In this document: positions 42,567-51,701 of the stretch, piece by piece
Layout of the letters: every line of letters begins with the position of its first letter
Position numbering within the stretch: the stretch's first letter is position 1
Assembly: GCF_900313065.1 (NCBI RefSeq)
Contig: NZ_OMPU01000011.1
Coordinates: 124,001-188,000, forward strand
Length of the DNA stretch: 64,000 bases
Direction of reading: 5' to 3'
Origin: Kiloniella sp. EL199
GTDB lineage: Bacteria; Pseudomonadota; Alphaproteobacteria; Kiloniellales; Kiloniellaceae
The notes under the pieces: generated by a model
Database searches by the model: none
What the model was told of the DNA's origin: nothing
What the model saw: only the letters and a program-made list of their open reading frames with translations
Program-made: the position numbers and the translations under genes

Positions 42567-43334
42567 TTGGATTCCCCATTGTCTCAGGAACTTCTTCCGC
42601 TTGTCGGCTTAATTCTTTTTATTTCCAGCCTTATTCAAGGGGCTGTTGGCTTTGCATTTGGCTTGATTGCCTTAACGTTCCTGACACTTCTCGGTATAGA
42701 ATTGAGCGTAATAGTTCCTCTGCTCCTCTCTGCAAGTATCACCCAGCTTGTCGTTGGTGTTTGTAAACTCAGAAAGCACATCAAATATCCGCCCCTGATA
42801 AAGGGTTCCCTTATCCGGTATGTCACTTTGCCGCTAGGTATTCTTTCTCTCGGCTACATAACCGCAGCAATTGGCAAAGCCCAGATAGAGCAATTGGTTG
42901 GCTTCTTAATTCTGCTCATTGTAGGCCTTCAAATTGTCGTACGACCTGTTCCCAGGAACAAATTGCATTGCTTCTGGACCTTCCTTGCATTTAGCGCCAG
43001 CGGGTATTTTGCTGGCTTAATCGCAGTAGGAGGCCCCCCGATCGTCCTGTGGGTAATGACGCACAAATGGACAAATCAACAGATTCGGAGTTTCCTTTTT
43101 GCAAGCTTTCTCGCTTCTGCGCCTATCAATTTTATCACCTTGTATTATGTTCTTGGCGATGAGGTCTTCGCCTCTATGTTTTACGGATTTGCTTTTTCAC
43201 CCCTGATTGCGCTGGGATCACATTTAGGCGTTAAGCTTGGTCATGCCTTTTCACCGGAAAAATTACGAGCAATTGCCTTTTCAATCCTAGTAATAAGCTC
43301 TCTTTCATCCATTGCCGCGCCTTTGCTGCACTAG
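42567..43334 (+). CDS. TSUP (TauE/SafE) family membrane transporter
   Basis: The 255 residues hold about eight hydrophobic helices. Glycine-rich repeated motifs typical of TSUP proteins are present: SSLIQGAVGFAFGLIAL (residues about 20-36) and its second-half counterpart SGYFAGLIAVGGPPIVLWVM (about 145-164). TSUP members export or import sulfur-containing organic anions such as sulfoacetate, sulfite or taurine derivatives; the substrate here is unknown. TTG 42567 is the first possible start after an in-frame TGA at 42549; no clear ribosome-binding site is seen. It stands alone downstream of a strong terminator. Confidence 0.88.
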   Translation: MDSPLSQELLPLVGLILFISSLIQGAVGFAFGLIALTFLTLLGIELSVIVPLLLSASITQLVVGVCKLRKHIKYPPLIKGSLIRYVTLPLGILSLGYITAAIGKAQIEQLVGFLILLIVGLQIVVRPVPRNKLHCFWTFLAFSASGYFAGLIAVGGPPIVLWVMTHKWTNQQIRSFLFASFLASAPINFITLYYVLGDEVFASMFYGFAFSPLIALGSHLGVKLGHAFSPEKLRAIAFSILVISSLSSIAAPLLH

Positions 43335-43441
43335 TTTCAAATCATTGCAATCAAGGGAAACGAGGTTTGCCTTTCTAAAGGTTGAGATTTTTCGTTAGTT
43401 CTGCTTTATTCCGGCATCTTTTAAAATTGGAGTCGAAAACC

Positions 43442-43921
43442 GTGACCGAACAACCAAAAACTTTTCCCGTATCCTGGGAACAACTACACCGTGATGCCAA
43501 GGCCCTGTCATGGCGCCTGATGAATGAAGGACCTTTTGAAGGAATTCTTGCTGTCACACGTGGCGGATTGGTCCCAGCAGCCATTATTGCGCGCGAACTG
43601 GATATTCGCCTTATCGATACTGTTTGTATCGTCAGTTATTCCAGCGACAACAAACAGGGTGAGCTGAAAGTCCTGAAAGACTCACCAAAAGAAAGTAAAG
43701 GCTGGTTGATCGTTGACGATCTAGTGGACACAGGAAAAACAGCCCGCGCTGTTCGTGAGATGATGCCAGATGCTCACTTCGCAACACTCTACGCTAAACC
43801 TGCTGGCCGGGATATTGTGGACAGCTTCATCACAGAGGTCAGCCAGGATACCTGGATTTACTTCCCCTGGGATCTTGCTCTACAAACTGTTCCACCGTTG
43901 GTTCAAGGTAAATACGACTAA
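43442..43921 (+). CDS. gpt: xanthine(-guanine) phosphoribosyltransferase
   Basis: Gpt salvages xanthine and guanine to their nucleotides using PRPP. The 159 residues match the family length. Signature elements are [21 protein letters not shown] and the PRPP-binding loop [19 protein letters not shown] (near residue 85). The C-terminal [17 protein letters not shown] is typical of Gpt. GTG 43442 has TTGGAG nine bases upstream and gives the standard N-terminus; a longer frame from 43382 is not supported. Convergent with panC. Confidence 0.94.
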   Translation: MTEQPKTFPVSWEQLHRDAKALSWRLMNEGPFEGILAVTRGGLVPAAIIARELDIRLIDTVCIVSYSSDNKQGELKVLKDSPKESKGWLIVDDLVDTGKTARAVREMMPDAHFATLYAKPAGRDIVDSFITEVSQDTWIYFPWDLALQTVPPLVQGKYD

Positions 43922-43947
43922 AACTCAACGTCGTAACCTATTCGGCT

Positions 43948-44805
43948 CTACCGGCTGATTGGATAGTTATCAATCAGCCGGGTATTGCCAAGCCATGCAG
44001 CAACAAAAATTCGACCACTCAAAAGATCATCCCGGTCCGTGACATCACTTATAAGCTCAAGATCCTCTTCCGATCTGATTTCCAGATAATCGATTCGTTC
44101 AAACCCACTATCCAGAATAATCTTCCGCCCCCATTCCAAAACGTGGTCAACGGCTTCGCCTTGACGAATCAGATCTGCTATCGCGCTCTCTACTTTATAT
44201 AAAGTTGGCGCAATATTACGTTGTTCTTCTGATAATCTGCGATTTCGGGAAGACAAGGCAAGGTTATCATCTTCGCGCACCGTCGGAACCCCGATAACAT
44301 CAACATCAAGATCCAGATCACCGGCAACACGCTGGATCAAGAGATACTGTTGAAAGTCCTTTTGCCCGAAATAGGCCCGATCTGGTGATGTCTGAATAAG
44401 CAACTTTGAAACAACGGTTGTAACACCATCCATATGGCCTGGGCGTGTTGCCCCACACAGGCAATCCTGCATCGTGCCAACTGCTACGGTTGTGCTGTAA
44501 CCTTTGGGATAAATCTCGTTAACTTGAGGCAAGTAAACCAAGTCTACACCAGCATCTTCAAGCTTTTGCAAATCTGCGTCCGTATCCACAGGATAGGTTT
44601 CCAGATCTGCCTTGTTATCAAACTGTTTGGGATTAATAAAAATCGTAACAATAACGCGATCATTATCTGCTTTTGCAGCCCCCGCTAGCGCGAGATGGCC
44701 CTCATGCAGCGCCCCCATGGTCATCACCACACCAATTTCCTGTTTATCAGCTTTCCAGCCAGAAACCAGAGCGCGAAGATCCTGTTTGGATTTTACAATA
44801 CGCAT
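43948..44805 (-). CDS. panC: pantoate--beta-alanine ligase (pantothenate synthetase)
   Basis: PanC joins pantoate and beta-alanine with ATP to make pantothenate, the coenzyme A precursor. The HIGH-type nucleotide-binding motif appears as MTMGALHEGHLAL (residues about 28-40). VTIFINPKQF, CGATRPGHMDGVTTVVSKL, YFGQKDFQQYLLI and the KMSKS-like region LALSSRNRRLS follow. ATG 44805 (MRIVKSKQDL) matches the family N-terminus and has GGGAAGAG upstream; ATG 44817 would add four residues. panB and panD are not in this window. Confidence 0.95.
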   Translation of the reverse strand: MRIVKSKQDLRALVSGWKADKQEIGVVMTMGALHEGHLALAGAAKADNDRVIVTIFINPKQFDNKADLETYPVDTDADLQKLEDAGVDLVYLPQVNEIYPKGYSTTVAVGTMQDCLCGATRPGHMDGVTTVVSKLLIQTSPDRAYFGQKDFQQYLLIQRVAGDLDLDVDVIGVPTVREDDNLALSSRNRRLSEEQRNIAPTLYKVESAIADLIRQGEAVDHVLEWGRKIILDSGFERIDYLEIRSEEDLELISDVTDRDDLLSGRIFVAAWLGNTRLIDNYPISR

Positions 44806-44977
44806 TACTCTTCCCATTAACCCCTAATAAGAGGGTGTTATCTTGAAATGAAATACTTGCGCGCCGTTGTAAACAAACGCCAACGGCAATACAAACAGCT
44901 TCGCTGCAAATCCTATCAAAGTAGATATTGCACTGCAACAATTCCTCCTCTCTTCCTCGTTACGCTTTATTGTACTA

Positions 44978-45001
44978 GGCTACAAGCCTGAGCTTGTAGT
45001 C
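44978..45001. repeat. 10-bp inverted repeat upstream of the RlmI-like gene
   Basis: GGCTACAAGC (44978-44987) and GCTTGTAGTC (44992-45001) form a near-perfect 10-bp stem (one G-T) with loop CTGA, in the gap between divergent panC and the methyltransferase gene. There is no T-run after it. It could be an operator or a 5'-leader hairpin, and its position favours the start codon at 45056 over 45002. Confidence 0.45.
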
Positions 45002-45055
45002 ATGGCAGATTTCACTAGACTGCCGTCAAATTTACACCTTACCGAAAGTATTATT

Positions 45056-46261
45056 ATGAGCGCTGCTCTTGATCTCAAACAACGTCCCACCATTCGCCTG
45101 AGACCAAAGGCACAGAAGCGGCTTTTGAATGGGTATCCCTGGGTCTTTTCAAACGAAATTGAAGTCAGTGCAGAAACAAAGCAGATCCCGGCCGGAACAG
45201 TTGTCAGAATTGAAGCTAATGACGGGCAACCACTGGGAACAGCAATATACAATCGTCAGCCGTTGATTTCTGCTCGCTTGCTCAGCCATAGCGCCAAAAC
45301 AATCATTGACGAAGGTTTTTTTGCGGAAATTCTACAAAAAGCACTCTCGTTGCGCGAAACCCTGTTTAACGTTCCCTACTATCGTCTGATTCACGCCGAA
45401 GCTGATGGTATTCCGGGGACAATCATTGATCGTTACGGAGATACGCTGGTTCTGCAGGTTAATACCGCAGGCATAGAAAACCTTCTTCCTGCATTGCTTG
45501 CGGCTTTGGACCGCATACTGGACCCGAACACAGTCGTTCTTCGCAATGATACGCCATCCCGTTTACTCGAAGGCCTTGAATGTTATGACAAGGTTGTCAA
45601 AGGCGAACTCAATGGCCCTATCAAGGTGATAGAACACGACGCCACATTCTTTGCAGAGCTTCAGGAAGGTCAAAAAACCGGGTGGTTCTTTGACCAGCGT
45701 GATAACAGAAAGCTCGCCGCCCGTTTTGCCAAAGACGCGGATGTGCTCGATTGTTATTCTTTTGCCGGTGGCTTCACTGTTCAATCCGCTCTGGCAGGCG
45801 CCAAGTCCGTAACAACAGTCGATCGCAGCCAAGCCGCTCTGGAGCTGGCAGCAAAAGCCGCAGCAGAAAATGATGTTGCCGACAAATGCACTTTCGTAAA
45901 AGCCGAAGTTTTTAATCATCTTGCCAAGCTTGCAAATGAGGGGGTGAGCTTTGATCTCGTCATCGTTGATCCCCCCGCTTTTGTTAAAAGCAAAAAAGAT
46001 ATCCAACAGGGATCAAAAGGCTACCGAAAGCTTGCCCGGCTCGCTGCGAAACTCGTTAAACCCGGTGGCTATCTGGTTGTCGCATCATGTTCTCATCACA
46101 TGGACATCGACAATTTCGCGGATCAGACACGCAAAGGCCTTTTGGATGCGAACAGAAAATCCCGCCTGCTTTTCACCCGAGGTGCCGGGCCAGATCATCC
46201 TGTACATCCCTTTTTACCCGAATCTGAATATCTGAAACTACAGCTCTACACACTGGACTAG
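45056..46261 (+). CDS. class I rRNA methyltransferase, RlmI type (PUA plus methyltransferase)
   Basis: It is related to RlmI, which methylates C1962 of 23S rRNA at carbon 5. An N-terminal PUA domain (residues about 8-85, RLRPKAQKRLLNGYPWVFSNEI) precedes the EEHD-like central region and a class I SAM domain. The SAM domain has LDCYSFAGGFTVQSALAGA, FDLVIVDPPAFVKSKKD and catalytic Cys in VVASCSHHM. The product has 401 residues from ATG 45056; ATG 45002 lies right after the inverted repeat and would add 18 residues. RlmO-like specificity cannot be excluded. It is followed by a GNAT gene four bases on. Confidence 0.88.
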   Translation: MSAALDLKQRPTIRLRPKAQKRLLNGYPWVFSNEIEVSAETKQIPAGTVVRIEANDGQPLGTAIYNRQPLISARLLSHSAKTIIDEGFFAEILQKALSLRETLFNVPYYRLIHAEADGIPGTIIDRYGDTLVLQVNTAGIENLLPALLAALDRILDPNTVVLRNDTPSRLLEGLECYDKVVKGELNGPIKVIEHDATFFAELQEGQKTGWFFDQRDNRKLAARFAKDADVLDCYSFAGGFTVQSALAGAKSVTTVDRSQAALELAAKAAAENDVADKCTFVKAEVFNHLAKLANEGVSFDLVIVDPPAFVKSKKDIQQGSKGYRKLARLAAKLVKPGGYLVVASCSHHMDIDNFADQTRKGLLDANRKSRLLFTRGAGPDHPVHPFLPESEYLKLQLYTLD

Positions 46262-46265
46262 CCCC

Positions 46266-46739
46266 ATGACAGTCCCCGGGACAACCCCCGAGACAATTAG
46301 TGTCGATTTTCTACGTAATCACCCCGATTACATAGAAACTTGCGCGGATTGGGAGTACACAACCTGGGGAAAAAGTTACGGCTGGACCCGAGAGAATGTT
46401 CTCAAAAGCTACCAGCAGATGACCGAGAGCGATAATATCGAACAGGCTTTTGTCGCTCTCTCGGGAAAAAAGCCTGTCGGAACGGCTTTGTTAATTGAAA
46501 ACGATCATGACGATTATAAGCATTACCGTCCATGGTTGGCTGCACTCTATGTTGATCCTCTCTATCGACGCAAAGGCGCTGCTCGAAAATTAGTCGCACT
46601 GATTGAACAGGTTGCACGTAACCGGGGAGAAAAACAATTATTTCTCTATACTCTGTCTCCCAATATATACCGTGCAATGGATTGGGAAATCGTCGAGCAA
46701 TTTGGTGACAATAAATTTCTTATGAAAATTGAACTTTAA
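46266..46739 (+). CDS. GNAT-family N-acetyltransferase
   Basis: The 157 residues carry the GNAT core: AFVALSGKKPVGTALLIEND (strands 2-3), LAALYVDPLYRRKGAARKLVALIEQVA with the acetyl-CoA-binding R/Q-x2-G-x-A/G pattern (YRRKGA, near residue 100), and the C-terminal LYTLSPNIYRAMDWEIVEQFG. The substrate is unknown. It lies four bases after the RlmI-like gene and may be translated with it. Confidence 0.88.
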   Translation: MTVPGTTPETISVDFLRNHPDYIETCADWEYTTWGKSYGWTRENVLKSYQQMTESDNIEQAFVALSGKKPVGTALLIENDHDDYKHYRPWLAALYVDPLYRRKGAARKLVALIEQVARNRGEKQLFLYTLSPNIYRAMDWEIVEQFGDNKFLMKIEL

Positions 46740-46748
46740 GGCGGAAAC

Positions 46749-48173
46749 CTAACCAAACATTTGTGATTTAGAGTTCGTTAAACTAGATTTAATGGGAAGC
46801 TCCAAGCAGAAACAGGCTCCCCCCAGTTCCGACACATCAAGCCAGATATCTCCGCCGTGCGCCCGCATTAGATCGCGAGTTATCGCCAACCCCAAACCGG
46901 ACCCATTTTTACGTGTTGAGCCCTTAAAGGGCTTGAAGAGATTTGATCTGATTTCCGTCGGAATTCCCGGGCCGTCATCTGCAATCGAAATAATCAGACA
47001 ATCCAATTCAGTCTGCAAACGAATTTCAACGGCCTTGGCACCAGCTTGCTCTGCATTTCGAGCAAGATTTTCAAAAACTCTGTAAAGCTGTTCCCAGTCA
47101 CCGGAAACATTCGTCCCAGGCGGAATATGATTTTGCACCTTGATATCGACAGATTCGGCAACTTGAAGAGTATCCGCAACTTCACTTGTCAGTTCGTGAA
47201 GATCAAAATCCATAATATCAAGTTGAGGCGCCCCTTCTTTGGAGAAATTCAGCATCTGCCCGCAAATATGTACAGCTCGATCAATCGCAGCAAGTAAAAC
47301 AGGGGCGACTTCACGCACTTCCGGATCTTCACTTCTATTCAAACGATCAGAGATCAGCCTCGCCGTAGCCAATCCGTTTCTCAGATCATGATTAATCTTG
47401 GCCGCAGCTGTACCAATAGCTGCCAGTCGGGTTTTCTGTCCCAAAGAAGATTGTAAAGATACCTGCATAGATGCCAGCTCGGTTTCAGCAACACCGACTT
47501 CATCTGTACGAGTAGAAGGTCTGATAATTCGAGTCGCGTCTTCCGGTGCATTCCTAAACCGGATCATACTGCGCGTGATCCGTCGTAAAGGCTGTACCAT
47601 CAACCAATGCAAACTGACAAAAACGAGTGCCGCTGTCATTAGTGCTATACCTAAAGAAAGTGCCAAAATACGCCATGAATATTCATACATATCCCAGCGC
47701 ATGGGTGTTTCACTCATCATCACTTCAACAAGGACATCTTTATCCTTTGGTGAAGGGCCAACGATTCGCAAAACTCGATGGCGTGTCTGCCCCAACGCAA
47801 CAAATGCATCCTTGATTAGGCCAAAGAAGCTCTCTTCCCTCAAATCGTAAGTCGCATCAATTTCGACGTCCGCGCTACTCATCAGTTTGAGTTTTCCTTG
47901 CCCGGGCCTTTGTAAGGCAATAGCCAAAGCATTCACATGGCTTAGAAGTTCTTTTTCCAGATCTTCACTCACCATCATGTCATCCGTTGCATCCAGTGCA
48001 AGTATAGCAAGATGGGCATCTGCCAGATGTTCTTGAAGATAAACCAGACGAAAGCGGGCAATGGACGGTGCAAAAATAAGAATTTCAGCGAGCAGAACAA
48101 AGATTGCTGTCAAAATCAGAAGCTTTGCTGACAAACTGGTAATAAAGGGGGGGAGTTGAATTTTTCCGGCCAT
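46749..48173 (-). CDS. Membrane sensor histidine kinase (orphan)
   Basis: Two membrane helices (about residues 17-37 and 168-190) flank a roughly 130-residue periplasmic sensor. A HAMP-like linker follows (LMVQPLRRITRSMIRFRNAPED), then the phospho-acceptor His262 in KINHDLRNGLATARL. The ATPase domain has ENLARNAEQAGA (N box), ISIADDGPGIP (G1), FKPFKGSTRKNGSGLGLAI (F and G2) and RDLMRAHGGDIWL. All catalytic motifs look intact. No response regulator is adjacent, so its partner is unknown. It lies 34 bp downstream of the MerA-like flavoprotein gene on the same strand. Confidence 0.92.
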   Translation of the reverse strand: MAGKIQLPPFITSLSAKLLILTAIFVLLAEILIFAPSIARFRLVYLQEHLADAHLAILALDATDDMMVSEDLEKELLSHVNALAIALQRPGQGKLKLMSSADVEIDATYDLREESFFGLIKDAFVALGQTRHRVLRIVGPSPKDKDVLVEVMMSETPMRWDMYEYSWRILALSLGIALMTAALVFVSLHWLMVQPLRRITRSMIRFRNAPEDATRIIRPSTRTDEVGVAETELASMQVSLQSSLGQKTRLAAIGTAAAKINHDLRNGLATARLISDRLNRSEDPEVREVAPVLLAAIDRAVHICGQMLNFSKEGAPQLDIMDFDLHELTSEVADTLQVAESVDIKVQNHIPPGTNVSGDWEQLYRVFENLARNAEQAGAKAVEIRLQTELDCLIISIADDGPGIPTEIRSNLFKPFKGSTRKNGSGLGLAITRDLMRAHGGDIWLDVSELGGACFCLELPIKSSLTNSKSQMFG

Positions 48174-48207
48174 GGAATCGCTATTTCATTTAAGGGTCAG
48201 GTAAAGC

Positions 48208-49623
48208 TTATCCAAATTTGGCAAGGAAACGAACAACCTTCTTCACACGATCACTAAATAACGATTCTGTATAATAGCTGCCCGCGACACGTTTACTCAC
48301 TTCAGAAAGAGTTGGATAAGGGGCAATCACATTTGCCATATCGCCGATTTTCATTCCTTTGGACAAGGCAAGTCCCCAAGGCAGTATCAATTCGCCTGCC
48401 TGAAGTCCGACAATAGATGCCCCTAGAATTTTACCTTTCTGGCTGGTAATAACTTTGATCTTGCCTTCGGTTCGGCGTTCCGCCCGGGCACGATCATTAT
48501 CCGCGAATGACCAATACAGAACCTTATACTGAACGCTCTGTTTCTTTGCGTCTGATTCAGACAAGCCAACATGTGCCAACTCAGGATCAGTGTAGGTTAC
48601 CCATGGTACCGCGTTATACGAAACTTTTGCAGGCAATCGAAACAACGCACTTCGAATAATAATGCCCGCATCATAAGCCGCCATATGTGTAAACTGGTAT
48701 CCACCGGTCACGTCCCCGGCGGCGTAAATCTTTCGATTAGACGTTCTGAGTCCCTTATCAACCACAATCCCCTGTCGCTCATAATTAACCCCCGCAGCTT
48801 CAAGGTTCAACTTTTCAAGATTGGGGATACGTCCAGCAGCCAGCAGAAGATGCGTGCCGCTAATTTCACGCTCTTCGCCATTGGTCTCGACAAGAAGACT
48901 GACACCCTCTGATTTCTTCGCAGCTGAAAGAACTTTGGTTTGTTCCAAGAGAGAAACACCATCATCCTCTAGACGATCACGAATAACGGAAACCAGATCA
49001 GGATCATCCTTTGGCATTATACTTGCCATTTCAACAATAGAGACCTCGCTACCCAAATTGCGAAAGGCCTGCCCCAGTTCACACCCAATTGGGCCACCAC
49101 CAACGATGATGATTTTTTTGGGTAAATCTGTCAGGTCAAAAACAGATTCGTTGGTCAGGAAGGGAACATTCTCGATTCCTTCGATAGGTGGCACCATCGC
49201 ACGAGACCCGGTTGCGATAACAAAGCGCCGTGCCTGAATTGTAGTATCACCAGCCTTTAGAGTTCGGGCATCAATGAACTCCCCCGGTGCCTGAATAACC
49301 TTTACACCCAACGATTCAAAACGTTCTACCGAATCATGTGGCTCTATATCCGCAATCACAGACTTCACATGATCATGAACTTTTTGAAAATTCACTTCGG
49401 GCTCGTCGTAATTCACACCGAATGCAGGTGATTTTTTCCAACTACGAGCAACTTTTCCAGCAGTGAGCAAAGCTTTAGAGGGAACACAGCCATAATTCAG
49501 ACAATCCCCGCCCATTTTCCCGGCCTCAACAAGAACCGTGTCAGCGCCCATCTGAACAGCTCCAGCCGCTATTGACAAGCCAGCGGACCCGCCACCGATA
49601 ACACAGATATCTGTTTTGATCAT
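48208..49623 (-). CDS. FAD-dependent pyridine nucleotide-disulfide oxidoreductase, MerA/dihydrolipoamide dehydrogenase-like
   Basis: The 471 residues show FAD-binding GGGSAGLSIA (9-18), redox disulfide GGDCLNYGCVPSKAL (Cys41, Cys46), NAD-binding IIVGGGPIGCELGQAFR and AGDVTGGYQFTHMAAYDAG. The C-terminal interface motif reads APYPTLSEV, with Tyr where dihydrolipoamide dehydrogenases have the catalytic His (H-P-T-x-S-E), so lipoamide activity is doubtful. There is no vicinal C-terminal cysteine pair as in true mercuric reductase. ATG 49623 has GGGGA upstream. It is downstream of a TVP38 gene, a partner to which such proteins are sometimes fused. The substrate is unknown. Confidence 0.85.
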   Translation of the reverse strand: MIKTDICVIGGGSAGLSIAAGAVQMGADTVLVEAGKMGGDCLNYGCVPSKALLTAGKVARSWKKSPAFGVNYDEPEVNFQKVHDHVKSVIADIEPHDSVERFESLGVKVIQAPGEFIDARTLKAGDTTIQARRFVIATGSRAMVPPIEGIENVPFLTNESVFDLTDLPKKIIIVGGGPIGCELGQAFRNLGSEVSIVEMASIMPKDDPDLVSVIRDRLEDDGVSLLEQTKVLSAAKKSEGVSLLVETNGEEREISGTHLLLAAGRIPNLEKLNLEAAGVNYERQGIVVDKGLRTSNRKIYAAGDVTGGYQFTHMAAYDAGIIIRSALFRLPAKVSYNAVPWVTYTDPELAHVGLSESDAKKQSVQYKVLYWSFADNDRARAERRTEGKIKVITSQKGKILGASIVGLQAGELILPWGLALSKGMKIGDMANVIAPYPTLSEVSKRVAGSYYTESLFSDRVKKVVRFLAKFG

Positions 49624-49739
49624 GTTATTCCCCATATATGCGCTTCTTTACAAACTGTACGCAACACGCTGCACTCAAGCTCAGACAAGTTGGTTTGATA
49701 TCCTATCAAGCAACATAAAAGGCAAATTAGAACCAAGCG

Positions 49740-50495
49740 TTAAGCCTGTTCCTTTTTGCAGAATTTTTTGTAAAGGACAGGAATGAGTGACAGCAGCGCC
49801 AGCCCCAGAATTGGGAAAAGTATCTCTGGTTTCAGGATGATCCCTAAATCGGGTGTACCACCGCTACGGAACAAGGCATCCAGACCGTTTCCGACAGATG
49901 CATAGACAAAGGTTCCCGGAATGATACCAACAAATGTTGCCAAAACATAATTCCGGAGAGAAACCCCCACGAATGCGGGAACAAGATTAACCAGCCAAAA
50001 TGGGAACAAAGGCACCAGTCTAAGGACAAGAAGATAGCTCAATTCGTTCTCATGGAATCCTTCTTCCATTTTCTTCAGGTATCCCTGTGCTTTTTCGCGC
50101 AAGATATCCCGAAATGCGGTTTTAGCAGCCAAAAACACCAAGGTAGAGCCAATAGTTGCAGCAACAACCGCATAGGTTCCACCAAACCATGTCCCAAAAA
50201 GAAACCCACCGGCTATAGTCAAGAAAGACCCACCCGGAATTGAAAAGGCAATTGCAATTGTATAGAGAGCAACAAAAGAGAGAATGGCGACAAAGGCACG
50301 TTCCTTGACGAATCCGTTCAAGACTTCTCGGTTCTCTCTCAGCGCATCAAAGCTGAGATATTGGTGCCATCCTAATGAGTAAACGATAACCAAGCCCACA
50401 ACTAATATAAGTAGCGGCAACATACGCTTCAGCAGAGAAGCCTGTCCTTTGTTATCGTTATTCGTTTCAGTCATACTGGTATCGGTATCTATCAT
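49740..50495 (-). CDS. TVP38/TMEM64 (DedA/SNARE-associated) family membrane protein
   Basis: The 251 residues have several membrane helices and the family core: FSIPGGSFLTIAGGFLFGTWFGGTYAVVAATIGSTLVFLAAKTAFRD-type sequence (residues about 85-130) and LLVLRLVPLFPFWLVNLVPAFVGVSLRNYVLATFVGIIPGTFVYASVG-type sequence (about 155-200), with the conserved Arg-x-Pro and Gly-Pro turns. VTT-domain relatives act as lipid scramblases or affect undecaprenyl phosphate recycling; the role here is unknown. ATG 50495 is used, though no good ribosome-binding site is seen. It precedes the MerA-like gene by 116 bp. Confidence 0.87.
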   Translation of the reverse strand: MIDTDTSMTETNNDNKGQASLLKRMLPLLILVVGLVIVYSLGWHQYLSFDALRENREVLNGFVKERAFVAILSFVALYTIAIAFSIPGGSFLTIAGGFLFGTWFGGTYAVVAATIGSTLVFLAAKTAFRDILREKAQGYLKKMEEGFHENELSYLLVLRLVPLFPFWLVNLVPAFVGVSLRNYVLATFVGIIPGTFVYASVGNGLDALFRSGGTPDLGIILKPEILFPILGLALLSLIPVLYKKFCKKEQA

Positions 50496-50771
50496 GGAAA
50501 TACATTTTTGACGTAGTAGCTCAAAATACAAGTCTATCAAGACAATCACACAGGGATGTGATCAAACGAGAGGGACTGAACCCCAAGTCTATAACGAAAC
50601 TTCCTACTATTATCTTTATAAAAGTAAAAAGTACTGTGAATTACCTTAAAACATTGATAAAACCCCAACCAACGGTGATTAGTCATGGTCTTCGTTCATT
50701 GTGTTTCCGATGAAAATTCAGAAAAAAACTTCTGTTTTTCGAAGGAATCCATTGAATCTGACTGACAGGCG

Positions 50772-50800
50772 TTGACAGATGCTCACTGCCCGCTTATACA
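50772..50800 (+). promoter_or_regulatory. Sigma-70-type promoter of the rpmH-rnpA-yidD-yidC operon
   Basis: TTGACA (50772-50777) and TATACA (50795-50800) are spaced 17 bp, about 45 bp before the rpmH start, close to consensus for a strong housekeeping promoter. The remaining gap, 50496-50771, shows only an inverted repeat ATCACA-N6-TGTGAT at 50545-50562 and no gene or DnaA-box cluster. Confidence 0.75.
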
Positions 50801-50844
50801 CCGACCACTATTTTCGACAACCTTCCGGATAACGGAGAATTAAA

Positions 50845-50979
50845 GTGAAGCGCACTTTTCAGCCGAGCGTATTGGTTCGTAAACGCCGCCATGGCTTCCG
50901 CGCCCGTAAAGCTACCGTCGGTGGTCGCCGCGTCCTAGCTAACCGTCGCTCAAGAGGTCGTAAGCGTCTATCCGCTTAA
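50845..50979 (+). CDS. rpmH: 50S ribosomal protein L34
   Basis: L34 is a small basic protein of the large ribosomal subunit. The 44-codon frame starts with GTG at 50845 (ACGGAGAAT upstream) and reads [20 protein letters not shown], then [19 protein letters not shown], the universal L34 pattern. Arginine/lysine-rich throughout. It leads the conserved rpmH-rnpA-yidD-yidC cluster, with rnpA four bases after its stop. Confidence 0.98.
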   Translation: MKRTFQPSVLVRKRRHGFRARKATVGGRRVLANRRSRGRKRLSA

Positions 50980-50983
50980 GATT

Positions 50984-51394
50984 ATGATGCTCGAAGCCGG
51001 AAAGCTCAAAAGGCGATCCGAGTTTCTTCGGGTAGCAGCGACGCATAATAAATGGGTCACACCCGGCTTGATTCTTCAAGCCATGCGGCGTCAACCTGAA
51101 AGCTCTTCTAACTCAGAAGAGCTTTATAGGTCTGGCGCTATTCGCATTGGTTTCACAGTTACTAAAAAAGTTGGTAACGCTGTAATCAGAAATCGGGTAA
51201 AGCGCCGTTTACGTGCTGCTGCAGCAGAAATACTTTCCGAATATGGGAAAGCTGAACACGACTATGTTCTGATCGGGCGGAAAACAACACTCTTTCGTCC
51301 ATATGATGACCTTAAAAACGATCTGAAAATAGCCTTGCAACGGGTTAAGACAGACCGAAAGAAAGCATCAGGTCCCAAAAGACCACAGAGCTGA
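50984..51394 (+). CDS. rnpA: ribonuclease P protein component
   Basis: RnpA is the protein cofactor of RNase P, which matures tRNA 5' ends. The 136 residues have the RNR signature in TKKVGNAVIRNRVKRRLR (near residue 60), the start LKRRSEFLRV and the C-terminal YVLIGRKTT. ATG 50984 or the next codon ATG 50987 may be used. It lies four bases after rpmH. Confidence 0.96.
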   Translation: MMLEAGKLKRRSEFLRVAATHNKWVTPGLILQAMRRQPESSSNSEELYRSGAIRIGFTVTKKVGNAVIRNRVKRRLRAAAAEILSEYGKAEHDYVLIGRKTTLFRPYDDLKNDLKIALQRVKTDRKKASGPKRPQS

Positions 51395-51420
51395 TACCCG
51401 ATTAACGAGAGGACACAATA

Positions 51421-51690
51421 TTGAAAATATTACGTGCACTCCTTTTAGGGTTCGTAAAGCTGTACCAATACGGAATCTCTCCCTATACTCCCGCAAGCTG
51501 CCGTTACCATCCCACATGCTCTGAATATGCAAGCGAGGCAATTGTCACGCATGGCGCATTACGGGGTGGGTGGTTAGCGCTGAAACGTCTTTCTCGTTGC
51601 CATCCCTGGGGTGGTTACGGATATGACCCTGTACCAGAACCATCTGACGATAATCATCAACCTGATTGTCATGTCACGAACAACCGTTGA
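51421..51690 (+). CDS. yidD: membrane protein insertion efficiency factor YidD
   Basis: The 89 residues are of the YidD (DUF37) family with [21 protein letters not shown] (residues about 17-37) and [16 protein letters not shown]. YidD associates with YidC-dependent insertion at the inner membrane. The start is TTG 51421, set by the family N-terminus [16 protein letters not shown] and a GAGAGG upstream. It is 26 bp after rnpA and 11 bp before yidC. Confidence 0.95.
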   Translation: MKILRALLLGFVKLYQYGISPYTPASCRYHPTCSEYASEAIVTHGALRGGWLALKRLSRCHPWGGYGYDPVPEPSDDNHQPDCHVTNNR

Positions 51691-51701
51691 GCCGACCACT
51701 G

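Noticed and set aside
50545-50562. ATCACA-N6-TGTGAT inverted repeat resembling a CRP/FNR site
   Set aside because: The half sites are in the wrong order for CRP (consensus TGTGA-N6-TCACA), so it is only a small hairpin-forming repeat.
50496-50844. Replication origin near rpmH
   Set aside because: No DnaA-box cluster (TTATCCACA-like) is visible, dnaA is not adjacent, and alphaproteobacterial origins usually lie elsewhere.
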